The translations under genes were made by a program, and so were the position numbers. A DNA stretch of 64,000 nucleotides from positions 62,001 through 126,000 of the forward strand of contig NZ_KB898651.1 of assembly GCF_000377665.1 (NCBI RefSeq), read 5' to 3'. The notes below the pieces were generated by a model that was not told the origin of the DNA, searched no databases, and worked only from the letters and a program-made list of their open reading frames with translations. This document shows positions 36,290-43,974 of this stretch, piece after piece; position 1 is the first letter of the stretch; each line of letters opens with the position of its first letter. This DNA is from Vreelandella zhanjiangensis DSM 21076. GTDB lineage: Bacteria; Pseudomonadota; Gammaproteobacteria; Pseudomonadales; Halomonadaceae.

Positions 36290-37232
36290 TTACGCCCTCC
36301 TCAGGATGGAAAGGATCTAGCTGGTAATGGGCGTAAAGCTCATCAAGCAAATAATTTGCCGCGATAACCCCACCGCCCATATTCCAAGTCACGGGGTCGA
36401 CTTTGAACACCTGATCATTGCGCACGGCGGTAAGGTTTTGCCATAAAGGATGCTGTGACCACTGCGCCAGGGTATACGCGACCGGCTCCTCAGCGCCCTG
36501 TAGGAACATAAACATGACGTCGGCCTCAAGTGCGGGTATGCCTTCGCGGCTGCTAAGCTTGATCCCCCAGCTATCCACTCCTTGCTTGTCAGATAGGCTG
36601 AACCCGAGCTCGGCAAGAATACTGGCCGCAAAGCCATGGTAATAAAGCCGTACGTGATCAGCTCTCACGCTGACAATCGCCACTCGCTGGGGCCAGGCAT
36701 CGCCCAGCTTGGCTGAGATCTGGCGCTTAAAATCCACCACCCGGGCATGCCATTGGGTGAGTAGCTGTTGTGCGGCGTCTTCGCGGTCGGTTGCAGCCCC
36801 TACCAGGGTGAGCAGGGCTTTAAAATCGCGCCCAGTATTTACAATCACGGTTGGCGCCATCCGCGATAACAGCGGATAAACAAGCTCATGGCGATAGTCG
36901 GCGCCGATTATCAGATCAGGCCGAAGGCCAGCTACACCTTCAAGGTCAGGCTGGGTTTCAAGGCCTAGATAGCGCACCGTTTCGGGCAGCGCATCGCGCA
37001 AATAGTGATACATAGGTCGCTCGACCCAGGATTCCACGACCCCGATGGGTGTAATGCCCAAGGCTAATGCAGTATCAGTTGCGCCTTGATACAGCGATAC
37101 AACCCGCCCAGGCTGGCCTTCGATAAGGGTTTCTCCGAACGGATGCACCACCCGCCGCGCGGGCTCATCGCCAGTGGCAGCGTTGGTCAGTAAACCACCA
37201 AGCAGGGCTAACATTACGTACAAAAAGCGCAT
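36273..37232 (-). CDS. Iron-siderophore periplasmic binding protein (FecB-like)
   Basis: A 319-residue protein starting MRFLYVML with a signal peptide (about 1-19). The helical-backbone binding fold is shown by GRVVSLYQGATDTALALGITPIGV, LRPDLIIGADYRH and the late segment WSQHPLWQNLTAVRNDQVFKVDPVTW, which parallels E. coli FecB; carboxylate siderophores are therefore likely ligands. The open frame extends to 37562, but the extra part overlaps the divergent ATPase gene and has no signal sequence, so it is rejected. Confidence 0.9.
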   Translation of the reverse strand: MRFLYVMLALLGGLLTNAATGDEPARRVVHPFGETLIEGQPGRVVSLYQGATDTALALGITPIGVVESWVERPMYHYLRDALPETVRYLGLETQPDLEGVAGLRPDLIIGADYRHELVYPLLSRMAPTVIVNTGRDFKALLTLVGAATDREDAAQQLLTQWHARVVDFKRQISAKLGDAWPQRVAIVSVRADHVRLYYHGFAASILAELGFSLSDKQGVDSWGIKLSSREGIPALEADVMFMFLQGAEEPVAYTLAQWSQHPLWQNLTAVRNDQVFKVDPVTWNMGGGVIAANYLLDELYAHYQLDPFHPEEGVSVNYP

Positions 37233-37312
37233 GACCCACCCTGCCCTGATGAAGAGGGCCTCGTTGGAGTAGACAGAAAGCTTGCGACAATGCCACACTT
37301 GGTCGCATAGAT

Positions 37313-37331
37313 ACAAATGATTATCACTAAA
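37313..37331. promoter_or_regulatory. Fur-box-like site in FecB-like/ATPase divergent gap
   Basis: ACAAATGATTATCACTAAA matches 12 of 19 Fur consensus positions, with an intact AAATGATTATCA core. It lies between the divergent binding-protein and ATPase genes and could control both. Confidence 0.6.
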
Positions 37332-37346
37332 AGGCGCCAAATTTCC

Positions 37347-38192
37347 ATGCTCGAACAGCGGCTTAGCGGTATAAACCTGACGGCCGGCTATGCTGACCGA
37401 TCTGTCTTGAAAGACGTCGATTTCACAGTTGAGACAGGTCGCGTTACCGCTTTGTTGGGCCCCAACGGCAGCGGCAAATCGACCCTTCTGAAAACACTTG
37501 CACGCACCCTGATACCTGACCGCGGCCAGGTCATTCTGGATGGGCAAGATGTCCACCAGCACGCCACCCGTGATGTGGCGCGCAAACTCGGTATTTTACC
37601 GCAAAGTCCAACGGCACCTGACGGCATGACGGTACGTGAGCTTGTCAGCCTGGGCCGCTTTCCCTATCAACGCCGTTTTCGTCAATGGTCCGCGGAAGAC
37701 GAACGCGCTGTACAGGACGCCATGCACACGGCCGACGTCAGCGACTTTGCCCACCGCCCTATCGATGCGCTTTCAGGGGGCCAACGCCAGCGCTGTTGGA
37801 TTGCCATGGTGCTCGCGCAGGAAACCGAGCTGATCCTGCTGGATGAACCCACCACTTTTTTAGACTTAAAAGTCCAGGTGGATGTGCTTGAGCTACTGGT
37901 GCGCCTCGCCCACGACAAAGGCCGCACGCTGCTAGTGGTTTTGCACGATCTTAACCTTGCAGCGGCTTATGCTGATCGGTTGGTAATGCTGTGCAACGGC
38001 GAAATTGTTCACAGCGGCCAGCCCGAAGACGTGTTTACCCGCAATAACCTGAAGCAGGTCTTTGATCTGGATGCTCACGTTATCCGTGACCCTTACAGCC
38101 AGCGGTTAGTCTGCGTACCCAGCATTGGCCACGGGTCAACCTCGCCTACTCGGCTACCGAATAACCCGTTAACCGCCACGGCATCGCTATGA
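37347..38192 (+). CDS. Iron-siderophore ABC transporter ATP-binding protein (FepC/FecE-like)
   Basis: A 281-residue ATPase with Walker A GPNGSGKST, signature LSGGQRQRCW, Walker B LILLDEPTTFLD and H-loop VLHDLNLAAAY; these are the standard FepC/FecE features. ATG at 37347 is preferred to the one at 37317, which lies in the Fur-like site. A 25-residue Ser/Thr/Pro-rich tail after the core is unusual but does not disturb motifs. It overlaps the next gene by ATGA. Confidence 0.92.
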   Translation: MLEQRLSGINLTAGYADRSVLKDVDFTVETGRVTALLGPNGSGKSTLLKTLARTLIPDRGQVILDGQDVHQHATRDVARKLGILPQSPTAPDGMTVRELVSLGRFPYQRRFRQWSAEDERAVQDAMHTADVSDFAHRPIDALSGGQRQRCWIAMVLAQETELILLDEPTTFLDLKVQVDVLELLVRLAHDKGRTLLVVLHDLNLAAAYADRLVMLCNGEIVHSGQPEDVFTRNNLKQVFDLDAHVIRDPYSQRLVCVPSIGHGSTSPTRLPNNPLTATASL

Positions 38193-39142
38193 GCGCGGCG
38201 TCACTATTTTGCAGTGTAGAAAGTGCTGCCATAGGCGATCCATTGGCGGGCAACGGCGCTCACGCCGAACGCAATTTACTGATTAGCTGGCCTAGCAAGA
38301 AATGGGGGCGTGGCATGCGTCACGCAAGCGATATGTCAGAGGCAGTGCAGGAAGTGGTGGATAGCATTGCGGACGATGGGCGGCGTATCAATCTCATTCA
38401 TCGTCGCGACCAGCCATCCCATCAGCATAGGGTCTTCTTGCTGCCCGAAGGGGCTATCTATGACGTGCCTCGCGATGAGCTGCTGGGCTTTCTAACTGCG
38501 CTGAGCCAGAGCACCACGCTTGAACATTGGTACTTATCATCGCTACAGGGCTCACTGATCCTGTGTTGTACCCACGGTAAAAAAGATAAGTGCTGTGCCA
38601 AGTTTGGTTTTAAAACGTATCAAGCGCTTGCCGAGCAGGCGCCGCAGCATGCTCATCCGTTCGATGTCTGGCAAAGTACTCATCTGGGCGGCTGTCGGCT
38701 GGCCGCTAGCGTTATCGTATTTCCCCAGCGTCGTAAGTATGGGCGAATCAGTGAAGAACACCTGCCTCGCCTGCTGGATGCCGAAGCGGCCAATCGCCCT
38801 TTCCTGCCCTGCTATCGCGGCGGCGCAGACCTTACGCCCCTACAGCAGTGTGCCCAGGTCGCAGCACTCAATTGGCTCAAAGACTGCGGCCCTGTCAGTG
38901 AGCTAAGTGTAAGTCGCATCACGCCCATCGAGCCGCCTTCGGCCTGCCAGGTCAACGTCGCATGGCAAACGCCTAGCCAGCAGGGAAAACTGCTGATCAC
39001 CTGCGAACCGTATGTGTTAACACGCGTGGATAGCTGTGCAGATTTTGAGCAGGGTGCAACGCCCAGCACCGTGTGGCGGGCCACTCATATTGCTTGCGAT
39101 GACTCAAAGGCCTGCCTCAGCCCTAGCGTCAGCACTTGTTAG
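38189..39142 (+). CDS. Sucrase/ferredoxin-like protein, candidate ferric-siderophore reductase
   Basis: A 317-residue protein of the sucrase/ferredoxin-like family (thioredoxin-like ferredoxin fold). The cluster-binding motif CTHGKKDKCCAKFG lies near 128-141, followed by THLGGCRLAASVIVFP. It overlaps the ATPase gene by 4 bp, so it is cotranslated with an iron importer. A reductase role in releasing iron from the siderophore is inferred from this coupling; the family has no firm biochemical role that I know. The C-terminus adds several cysteines (CDDSKAC, STC). Confidence 0.85.
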   Translation: MSAASLFCSVESAAIGDPLAGNGAHAERNLLISWPSKKWGRGMRHASDMSEAVQEVVDSIADDGRRINLIHRRDQPSHQHRVFLLPEGAIYDVPRDELLGFLTALSQSTTLEHWYLSSLQGSLILCCTHGKKDKCCAKFGFKTYQALAEQAPQHAHPFDVWQSTHLGGCRLAASVIVFPQRRKYGRISEEHLPRLLDAEAANRPFLPCYRGGADLTPLQQCAQVAALNWLKDCGPVSELSVSRITPIEPPSACQVNVAWQTPSQQGKLLITCEPYVLTRVDSCADFEQGATPSTVWRATHIACDDSKACLSPSVSTC

Positions 39143-39157
39143 ACGTTTCAACAAGCG

Positions 39158-39880
39158 CTAGGAAAATACCAGCAGCACCGTACAGCTAAGCGCACCTAAC
39201 GCAAAGGGCCAGAAGCGGCTATGGCGGTCTTCAGGTAACTCCTCTTTTAAAACGTTGAGCACGATGCCCCCTGCCACAAACGCATAAAGCAGGCTGATAA
39301 TGGGGTCGCTCACATCAACGCTTAACCCTAACAGCCAGCCGACGATTACCGCCGCGGACAGCACCCAGCGGCCCTTGCTCAAGTAGAGATCCCGATGATG
39401 ACGCACCAGCGCCTGATCGTTGACCAGAAAGTGCGCGCCCATTGCCAAAAAGAAAAAGATAATCGCAGGAAGCTCATTATTACGATAAACCAGCAGGTAG
39501 CCGATCAGCGCGTTATAAAGCGAGAAAGAACCAATATGTATCCAAAACACGCTTTTCAGCTTTTGGAAATTAACCGATTCATCCTGCTGACCTTTATGCG
39601 AGTACTTGGTGGCAACCTGCTCAAGCCCATAAAACACCGCCAGGCCAATTAACGCCACGATATAGACGTTATGCTCCAGCACTTCCAGCAGGCCGTGGGC
39701 GTTAATGGTTTCGTGGGCATCGCTTAGGGCAGGAAAGATATGGATAAAGACGTAGGCAACAGAGACGCCCCCCGCTAACGAAAGCCAGGCGCTGCGGGGC
39801 ACAGCACTCAGCTTTCGAAGCCTGCTGGCGAAGATATGCACGGCAGCCAAACCGATAATGAAGGCGATCTGCAGGCCCAT
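39158..39880 (-). CDS. ZIP-like integral membrane protein
   Basis: A 240-residue protein with about eight membrane spans. The pattern GGVSVAYVFIHIFPALSDAHE in the first half and YAFVAGGIVLNVLKEELP near the end resembles the metal-binding helices of ZIP (zinc/iron permease) proteins, but the canonical HxxxE pattern is only partly matched. Metal transport is a tentative reading. It converges on the sucrase/ferredoxin-like gene (15 bp between stops). Confidence 0.65.
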   Translation of the reverse strand: MGLQIAFIIGLAAVHIFASRLRKLSAVPRSAWLSLAGGVSVAYVFIHIFPALSDAHETINAHGLLEVLEHNVYIVALIGLAVFYGLEQVATKYSHKGQQDESVNFQKLKSVFWIHIGSFSLYNALIGYLLVYRNNELPAIIFFFLAMGAHFLVNDQALVRHHRDLYLSKGRWVLSAAVIVGWLLGLSVDVSDPIISLLYAFVAGGIVLNVLKEELPEDRHSRFWPFALGALSCTVLLVFS

Positions 39881-39930
39881 CTATCATCGCTCCCTGCGAG
39901 GGTTTGGGCTTGAAATTTAGTCCCGTCAAA

Positions 39931-39967
39931 CCTAGTCGCTTAAAACCTAGTCGCTTAAAACCTAGTC
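39931..39967. repeat. 15-bp tandem repeats after the cytochrome b561 gene
   Basis: CCTAGTCGCTTAAAA occurs twice in tandem (39931-39945 and 39946-39960), then CCTAGTC again at the gene's stop codon. The repeat lies in the 81-bp gap downstream of the cytochrome b561 gene. Confidence 0.85.
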
Positions 39968-40519
39968 AAATAGGCTCATACGCTTAGAAACATTGTCGTG
40001 CTTTATCCGCCAGTGGAATAACGCACCCGCCACGTGCAGTACGATCAATACCAAAATGGCCCAGCCAAGACGCCCATGCCATGTATAGAGTTGGTCAGAA
40101 AGCGCTGGGCGCTCGCTAATCAGTGCGGGCAGATGCCAGTGAAAAAACTCAACCGGGTATCCACCGCTGGCAGTCGCAACCCAACCCAGCAGCGGCATAA
40201 TAACCAGTGCCAGATAAAGCAGATGATGCACGCTGGTGCTGACAATGCGCTCGAACGCATTCAAGGGCGGATCATGATCCGGCACCACAAACGCCACACG
40301 GGTAATGATGCGCAGGGTCATCAGCAGTAAAATCGTTAAACCCAAAGTTTTATGGCTGGTATAAAGCAGATTAGTAAGCGTATTGCCCACCAGTGTTACC
40401 GTACGCTCATAGCCGACCAGTCCGATGGTTAGGCCGCTGGCCAAGGCAAGTAGTACAGCGCCCGCCACCAGCCAATGCAGCACCCGGTGTGGATAAATGT
40501 AGTGATCCAGCTCGTGCAT
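39962..40519 (-). CDS. Cytochrome b561
   Basis: A 185-residue four-span heme protein with histidines at the expected places: RVLHWLVAGAV (span 1), SHKTLGLTIL, VHHLLYLALVI and LHVAGALFHWRIK. It is the diheme ubiquinol-oxidising cytochrome b561 type, in the inner membrane. It starts 100 bp from the LysR gene's stop, on the same strand. It differs from the b561 in the iron operon at 24709. Confidence 0.92.
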   Translation of the reverse strand: MHELDHYIYPHRVLHWLVAGAVLLALASGLTIGLVGYERTVTLVGNTLTNLLYTSHKTLGLTILLLMTLRIITRVAFVVPDHDPPLNAFERIVSTSVHHLLYLALVIMPLLGWVATASGGYPVEFFHWHLPALISERPALSDQLYTWHGRLGWAILVLIVLHVAGALFHWRIKHDNVSKRMSLFD

Positions 40520-40619
40520 TGAGCACTCCTAGCAGCAACGTTATATGGCGTTTAGTCTAGCGATATGTTTAGTCTAGCTATATTAAGTCGATTAATCATT
40601 CAACGCTTAGTGCTTGATC

Positions 40620-41492
40620 TTATAGCGCCTCAGTGGGGGCGGCTAGCTGTTCGCGGATCAACTCGCCCAAGCGCCGGGCGGGCTCTGATGGCCGATGGGG
40701 CGCACGGTGTAGCGCCAGCTCGATCATGGGCAGGGCCGGTAGGCCGCTACTTTCATCCAGCGGGCGTAGTGAAGGCGTCAACATACTGCGCGTTACCACA
40801 ACGACCGCAAGCCCGGCAATGACGATAGGCGCCAACCCCGCCATGGACTGACTGGTATATGCCACCCGCCAGTTGCGCCCCGCGCCCTGCAGGGCCTGCT
40901 CGGCGACTTCTCGAAACACGTCAGCGCCTGGTGAGTAAAGCGCCAGCGGGATCGGGTCGCTGAGTAGCGGCTGCTGGTTAACCCCCACTGCCCAGACCAG
41001 CGGCTCACGACGGATAACATCGCCCCCCGGCGAGTTGCGCTGGCGTGTGACCAGGGCCAGATCAAGCTCGGCGGCTTTAACCTGCTCGACCAGGTGCGCG
41101 CTTGTGCCGCAGATTACCTTTAACCCAACGGCCGGATAAAGCTGATGAAAGTAAGCAAACACCGACGGCAACAGCGAGGCGTAGTCTTCTGGAATGCCCA
41201 GGGTCAAATCCCCCGTCACCTGTTGGGCCTGCATATCGCCCCACGCTTCGTCGTTAAGCGCCAGCAGGCGACGCGCGTGGGTAAGTAGGCGCTCACCGTC
41301 GGGGGTAAACCTAATACGCCGCCCTTCGCGCTCATGCAGGCTGAGCGCCAATTGAGCCTCTAACCGTTGAAGCTGCATGCTCACGGTGGACTGCGTGTAG
41401 TCCAGCCGTTTGGCCGCCGCCGTGACGCTACCGGTATCGGCAATCGCTACCAACGTCCGCAGCAGGGTGAGATCTAACGTTGGCGCACGCAT
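40620..41492 (-). CDS. LysR family transcriptional regulator
   Basis: A 290-residue regulator with an N-terminal winged HTH (LDLTLLRTLVAIADTGSVTAAAKRLDYTQSTVSMQLQRLE split over residues 6-46) and a C-terminal effector domain. It is divergent from the EamA transporter gene at 41594 (101-bp gap), the usual arrangement for a LysR regulator and its target. No effector can be named. Confidence 0.92.
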   Translation of the reverse strand: MRAPTLDLTLLRTLVAIADTGSVTAAAKRLDYTQSTVSMQLQRLEAQLALSLHEREGRRIRFTPDGERLLTHARRLLALNDEAWGDMQAQQVTGDLTLGIPEDYASLLPSVFAYFHQLYPAVGLKVICGTSAHLVEQVKAAELDLALVTRQRNSPGGDVIRREPLVWAVGVNQQPLLSDPIPLALYSPGADVFREVAEQALQGAGRNWRVAYTSQSMAGLAPIVIAGLAVVVVTRSMLTPSLRPLDESSGLPALPMIELALHRAPHRPSEPARRLGELIREQLAAPTEAL

Positions 41493-41593
41493 ATATCACC
41501 ATTGTTGATTAAATTAATCACAAAAGATCGATATTGTGATGTGTTATTGACGAGTATGCTGCTTTGCACATGTTCTAGGCAAGGAGACCGCTC

Positions 41594-42472
41594 ATGCAAC
41601 GTACTCACTCCCCTATTGTGTTTCCTCGTTGGTATAGTGTTGGCGCCGCGTTGGTGGCCGTCATCCTATGGAGTGTGGCGCCCCTACTTGCCGAACTTGC
41701 ACATACCTCTTCTCCGCTTCAGCTAACGGCGTTGACGCTGCTGGCGGGAGCCTTTGCCACCCTACCGTTAAGTCGCCGCGTCAATGTGGCAAGCTGCAGC
41801 CTGAACTGGCAGCTGGGTATCTGGGTCGGTATTCCGCTATTGATACTCGGTGCAGTCAGCACTTACTTTATCGGTATGCGCCTTGCTCCAGCGGCTGAGG
41901 CTGCGCTGATTACCTACACCTGGCCGGTACTGTTCGTGCTGTTAAGCCAATGGAGCCGCTTTGGCCGCATACGCCTGGCAGGTATTACCGGGGCTTTAAT
42001 CGCTTTTTCAGGCGCGGCTATTCTGCTGATACCGCAGGCCATCAGTAACGGCCTGGGCGGCGCGACGTTAGGCTATGGGCTTGCCCTGCTGGCAGCCTGC
42101 TGCTGGGCGCTCTACTCATGGCTAAGCCAGGCCGCACCGGTTTCGATTACGCCTCTTCTTCCCCGCATGCTGTTGATTGCCTGTGCGATCGCCACTATTG
42201 CCAGTATCGGCATGGAAGGTCAGCTTGTTCTGCCGAGCAGTGAAGCCTTGCTGGCAGGCGTGGCGCTGGGTTTGGGCCCGTACGGGGTTGCCATGGTGGC
42301 CTGGGATAAAGCCTTGCGTTGGGGGCATGCCAGCTTAGTCGGCAGCCTGGCTTATGGCGTCCCCATTTTAGCGGGATTTTTGCTGGTGCTCGCTGGGGTA
42401 AGCGTGCTCGACTGGCGCTTACCTACTGCGGCCCTGCTCGTGGTTATTGGCTGCTTAAACGCTGGCCGATAA
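41594..42472 (+). CDS. EamA/DMT family transporter
   Basis: A 292-residue membrane protein with ten predicted spans forming two EamA repeats; MRLAPAAEAALITYTWPVL-type segment near 96-115 marks the first repeat's end. The family exports amino acids or metabolites; a YddG-like aromatic amino-acid exporter is possible. AAGGAG lies before the ATG. Its last 18 bp overlap the convergent Nudix gene. Confidence 0.88.
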   Translation: MQRTHSPIVFPRWYSVGAALVAVILWSVAPLLAELAHTSSPLQLTALTLLAGAFATLPLSRRVNVASCSLNWQLGIWVGIPLLILGAVSTYFIGMRLAPAAEAALITYTWPVLFVLLSQWSRFGRIRLAGITGALIAFSGAAILLIPQAISNGLGGATLGYGLALLAACCWALYSWLSQAAPVSITPLLPRMLLIACAIATIASIGMEGQLVLPSSEALLAGVALGLGPYGVAMVAWDKALRWGHASLVGSLAYGVPILAGFLLVLAGVSVLDWRLPTAALLVVIGCLNAGR

Positions 42473-42970
42473 AGAAGGCGACAACGGCGGTTCGCTCACC
42501 AGCACGCTGGCCAACAATTCAGGCAGCCAGCTCGGTGTAAACGCATTATCAGTAGCGTTGTACAAGTCAGCCAGGGACCACCAGCGATATTCTAGAGGGT
42601 GGCCCTGGCTTTCTTCGGCTGGCTCTTCAAGCTCTGCATTAATCACAATGTCGACGGCATCAGGGCAGCGGACAAGAAAATAGCGTTCAAACCATTGGGT
42701 AGTTGAAACGTCTGGGGTGCTATCAGTAGCCGAGAGATCAGAACCTTCATGTTCGCGTAACAGCGGGCCAAGTGGGCAACGCAGTCCGGTTTTCTGCTCC
42801 AGAATGCGCATGGCCGCAGCGGGGTAATCCTCGTCGGGTAGAAGAGCATCGCCAGCCACTGACCAGCGCGGCACTTGAGGCTTTTCGTGACCGGCAAATA
42901 GCAGCAGCTCCCCCTCGGCGTTAACAATCACTAAACGTACCCAGCGGCGTGTTTCCTGAAATTGAGTCAT
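42455..42970 (-). CDS. Nudix-like protein with degenerate catalytic box
   Basis: A 171-residue protein with a Nudix fold: RRWVRLVIVNAEGELLLFAG, then PRWSVAGDALLPDEDYPAAAMRILEQKTG and a later strand TTQWFERYFLVRC. The Nudix box should read REUXEEXGU, but here it is RILEQKTGL, so the metal-binding glutamates are replaced by Ile, Gln and Lys. Hydrolase activity is therefore doubtful; a binding or regulatory role is possible. The 3' end overlaps the EamA gene. Confidence 0.82.
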   Translation of the reverse strand: MTQFQETRRWVRLVIVNAEGELLLFAGHEKPQVPRWSVAGDALLPDEDYPAAAMRILEQKTGLRCPLGPLLREHEGSDLSATDSTPDVSTTQWFERYFLVRCPDAVDIVINAELEEPAEESQGHPLEYRWWSLADLYNATDNAFTPSWLPELLASVLVSEPPLSPSLSASV

Positions 42971-43085
42971 CGCAATCCCTGCCTATTTATTTTCATGGGC
43001 CAGGCAGTCGTTCAAACAACCTTTTCATGCTCGATACTGCCTGCCCTCTTTAGCGTCCTTTCAGCGTAGCTGCTTTAGAGTAAAT

Positions 43086-43859
43086 TTACTGGCCTAAATA
43101 GCGCGGCTTAGCCACACCTTGTAAAGCCTCAAAGGGTATCGTGAGCTCTGGCTGGCCAGCGGCGTAAGGGGCAATTTCGTAGACGTTATATTTGACCATC
43201 CAGCGATCTTCCAGCGGCGCCACATTATGGTTTTCGCCTAATGGCCAACTCTTGGCATATTCATCGTCATAACCCAGCTCGGCCAGCCACCGCTTGTGGG
43301 CCTGGGCCAATGCTTCTTGAAACGCTGTCTGCTGACCGCTTATCAGCATGTCATTCAAACCAACCACGCTCTGCTGGCGCTCATCAATGACCATAAATGC
43401 CGTGGATGGCAGACCGTGCGCCTGCCCGGCGTGATAGACATAGCTTGTGAGTTCAAGCACTAAAAGATCATCGTGCTGAGCGTAAACACTCGCTTCCAGC
43501 TGCGCTTCGCTGGCCATGAATTGCGGCAGTATGTCTCGATCCTCGTCAGCGCGCACAAAGAAATCCTGGGCGTAGCTATCCCAATCTTGTGCTGGTGTCT
43601 CGTTTCCATCCGTGATGCCCATAGCAAGCGTCAGTAAACGCGCTTGCAACTCATCCGTTAGCGTCGGGGCATCTGGAAACGTGAATGCCGATATCTGCAC
43701 CGTTGAGCAATGCTCACCCTGGCATTCGGGTGACACGTACTGCTTTTCCAACGGCTGATATACCAGGCGACTGGTATTGCTCATATCGGTCTCGGCCGAC
43801 TGACAACCGCTTAACAGCAATGCGGCGATGGGGAATACACTTATTTTCCAACCTGACAT
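43086..43859 (-). CDS. DUF3298-type lipoprotein (RsiV-like)
   Basis: A 257-residue lipoprotein with lipobox LLSGC (Cys19). The body carries ISAFTFPDAPTL, YAQDFFVR and the DUF3298-like region VYHAGQAHGLPSTAFMVIDERQQSVVGLNDML, then FEALQG near the end. Related domains occur in the anti-sigma factor RsiV and in envelope proteins. The role here is not known. Confidence 0.8.
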   Translation of the reverse strand: MSGWKISVFPIAALLLSGCQSAETDMSNTSRLVYQPLEKQYVSPECQGEHCSTVQISAFTFPDAPTLTDELQARLLTLAMGITDGNETPAQDWDSYAQDFFVRADEDRDILPQFMASEAQLEASVYAQHDDLLVLELTSYVYHAGQAHGLPSTAFMVIDERQQSVVGLNDMLISGQQTAFQEALAQAHKRWLAELGYDDEYAKSWPLGENHNVAPLEDRWMVKYNVYEIAPYAAGQPELTIPFEALQGVAKPRYLGQ

Positions 43860-43921
43860 GCCTTACCTCCCTGTCCTACGGCTTCTTGCCGCGAGTTAAG
43901 ATTGAGACTAACCAAACGTAA

Positions 43922-43952
43922 ACGCCCTTGCCCACATAGTGGACAAGGGCGT
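43922..43952 (-). terminator. Terminator of the PPC-repeat protein gene
   Basis: A 14-bp stem (ACGCCCTTG..CCAC with GTGG..CAAGGGCGT, with one position that pairs as U-G on the minus-strand RNA) and a 3-nt loop lies 23 bp after the stop, followed by TTTACGTTT on the minus strand. Confidence 0.8.
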
Positions 43953-43974
43953 CATCATCTCAAGCTATAACGAA

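Noticed and set aside
37233..37562. N-terminal extension of the FecB-like binding protein
   Set aside because: The extension overlaps the divergent ATPase gene and its Fur-like site and would hide the signal peptide; the start is set at 37232.
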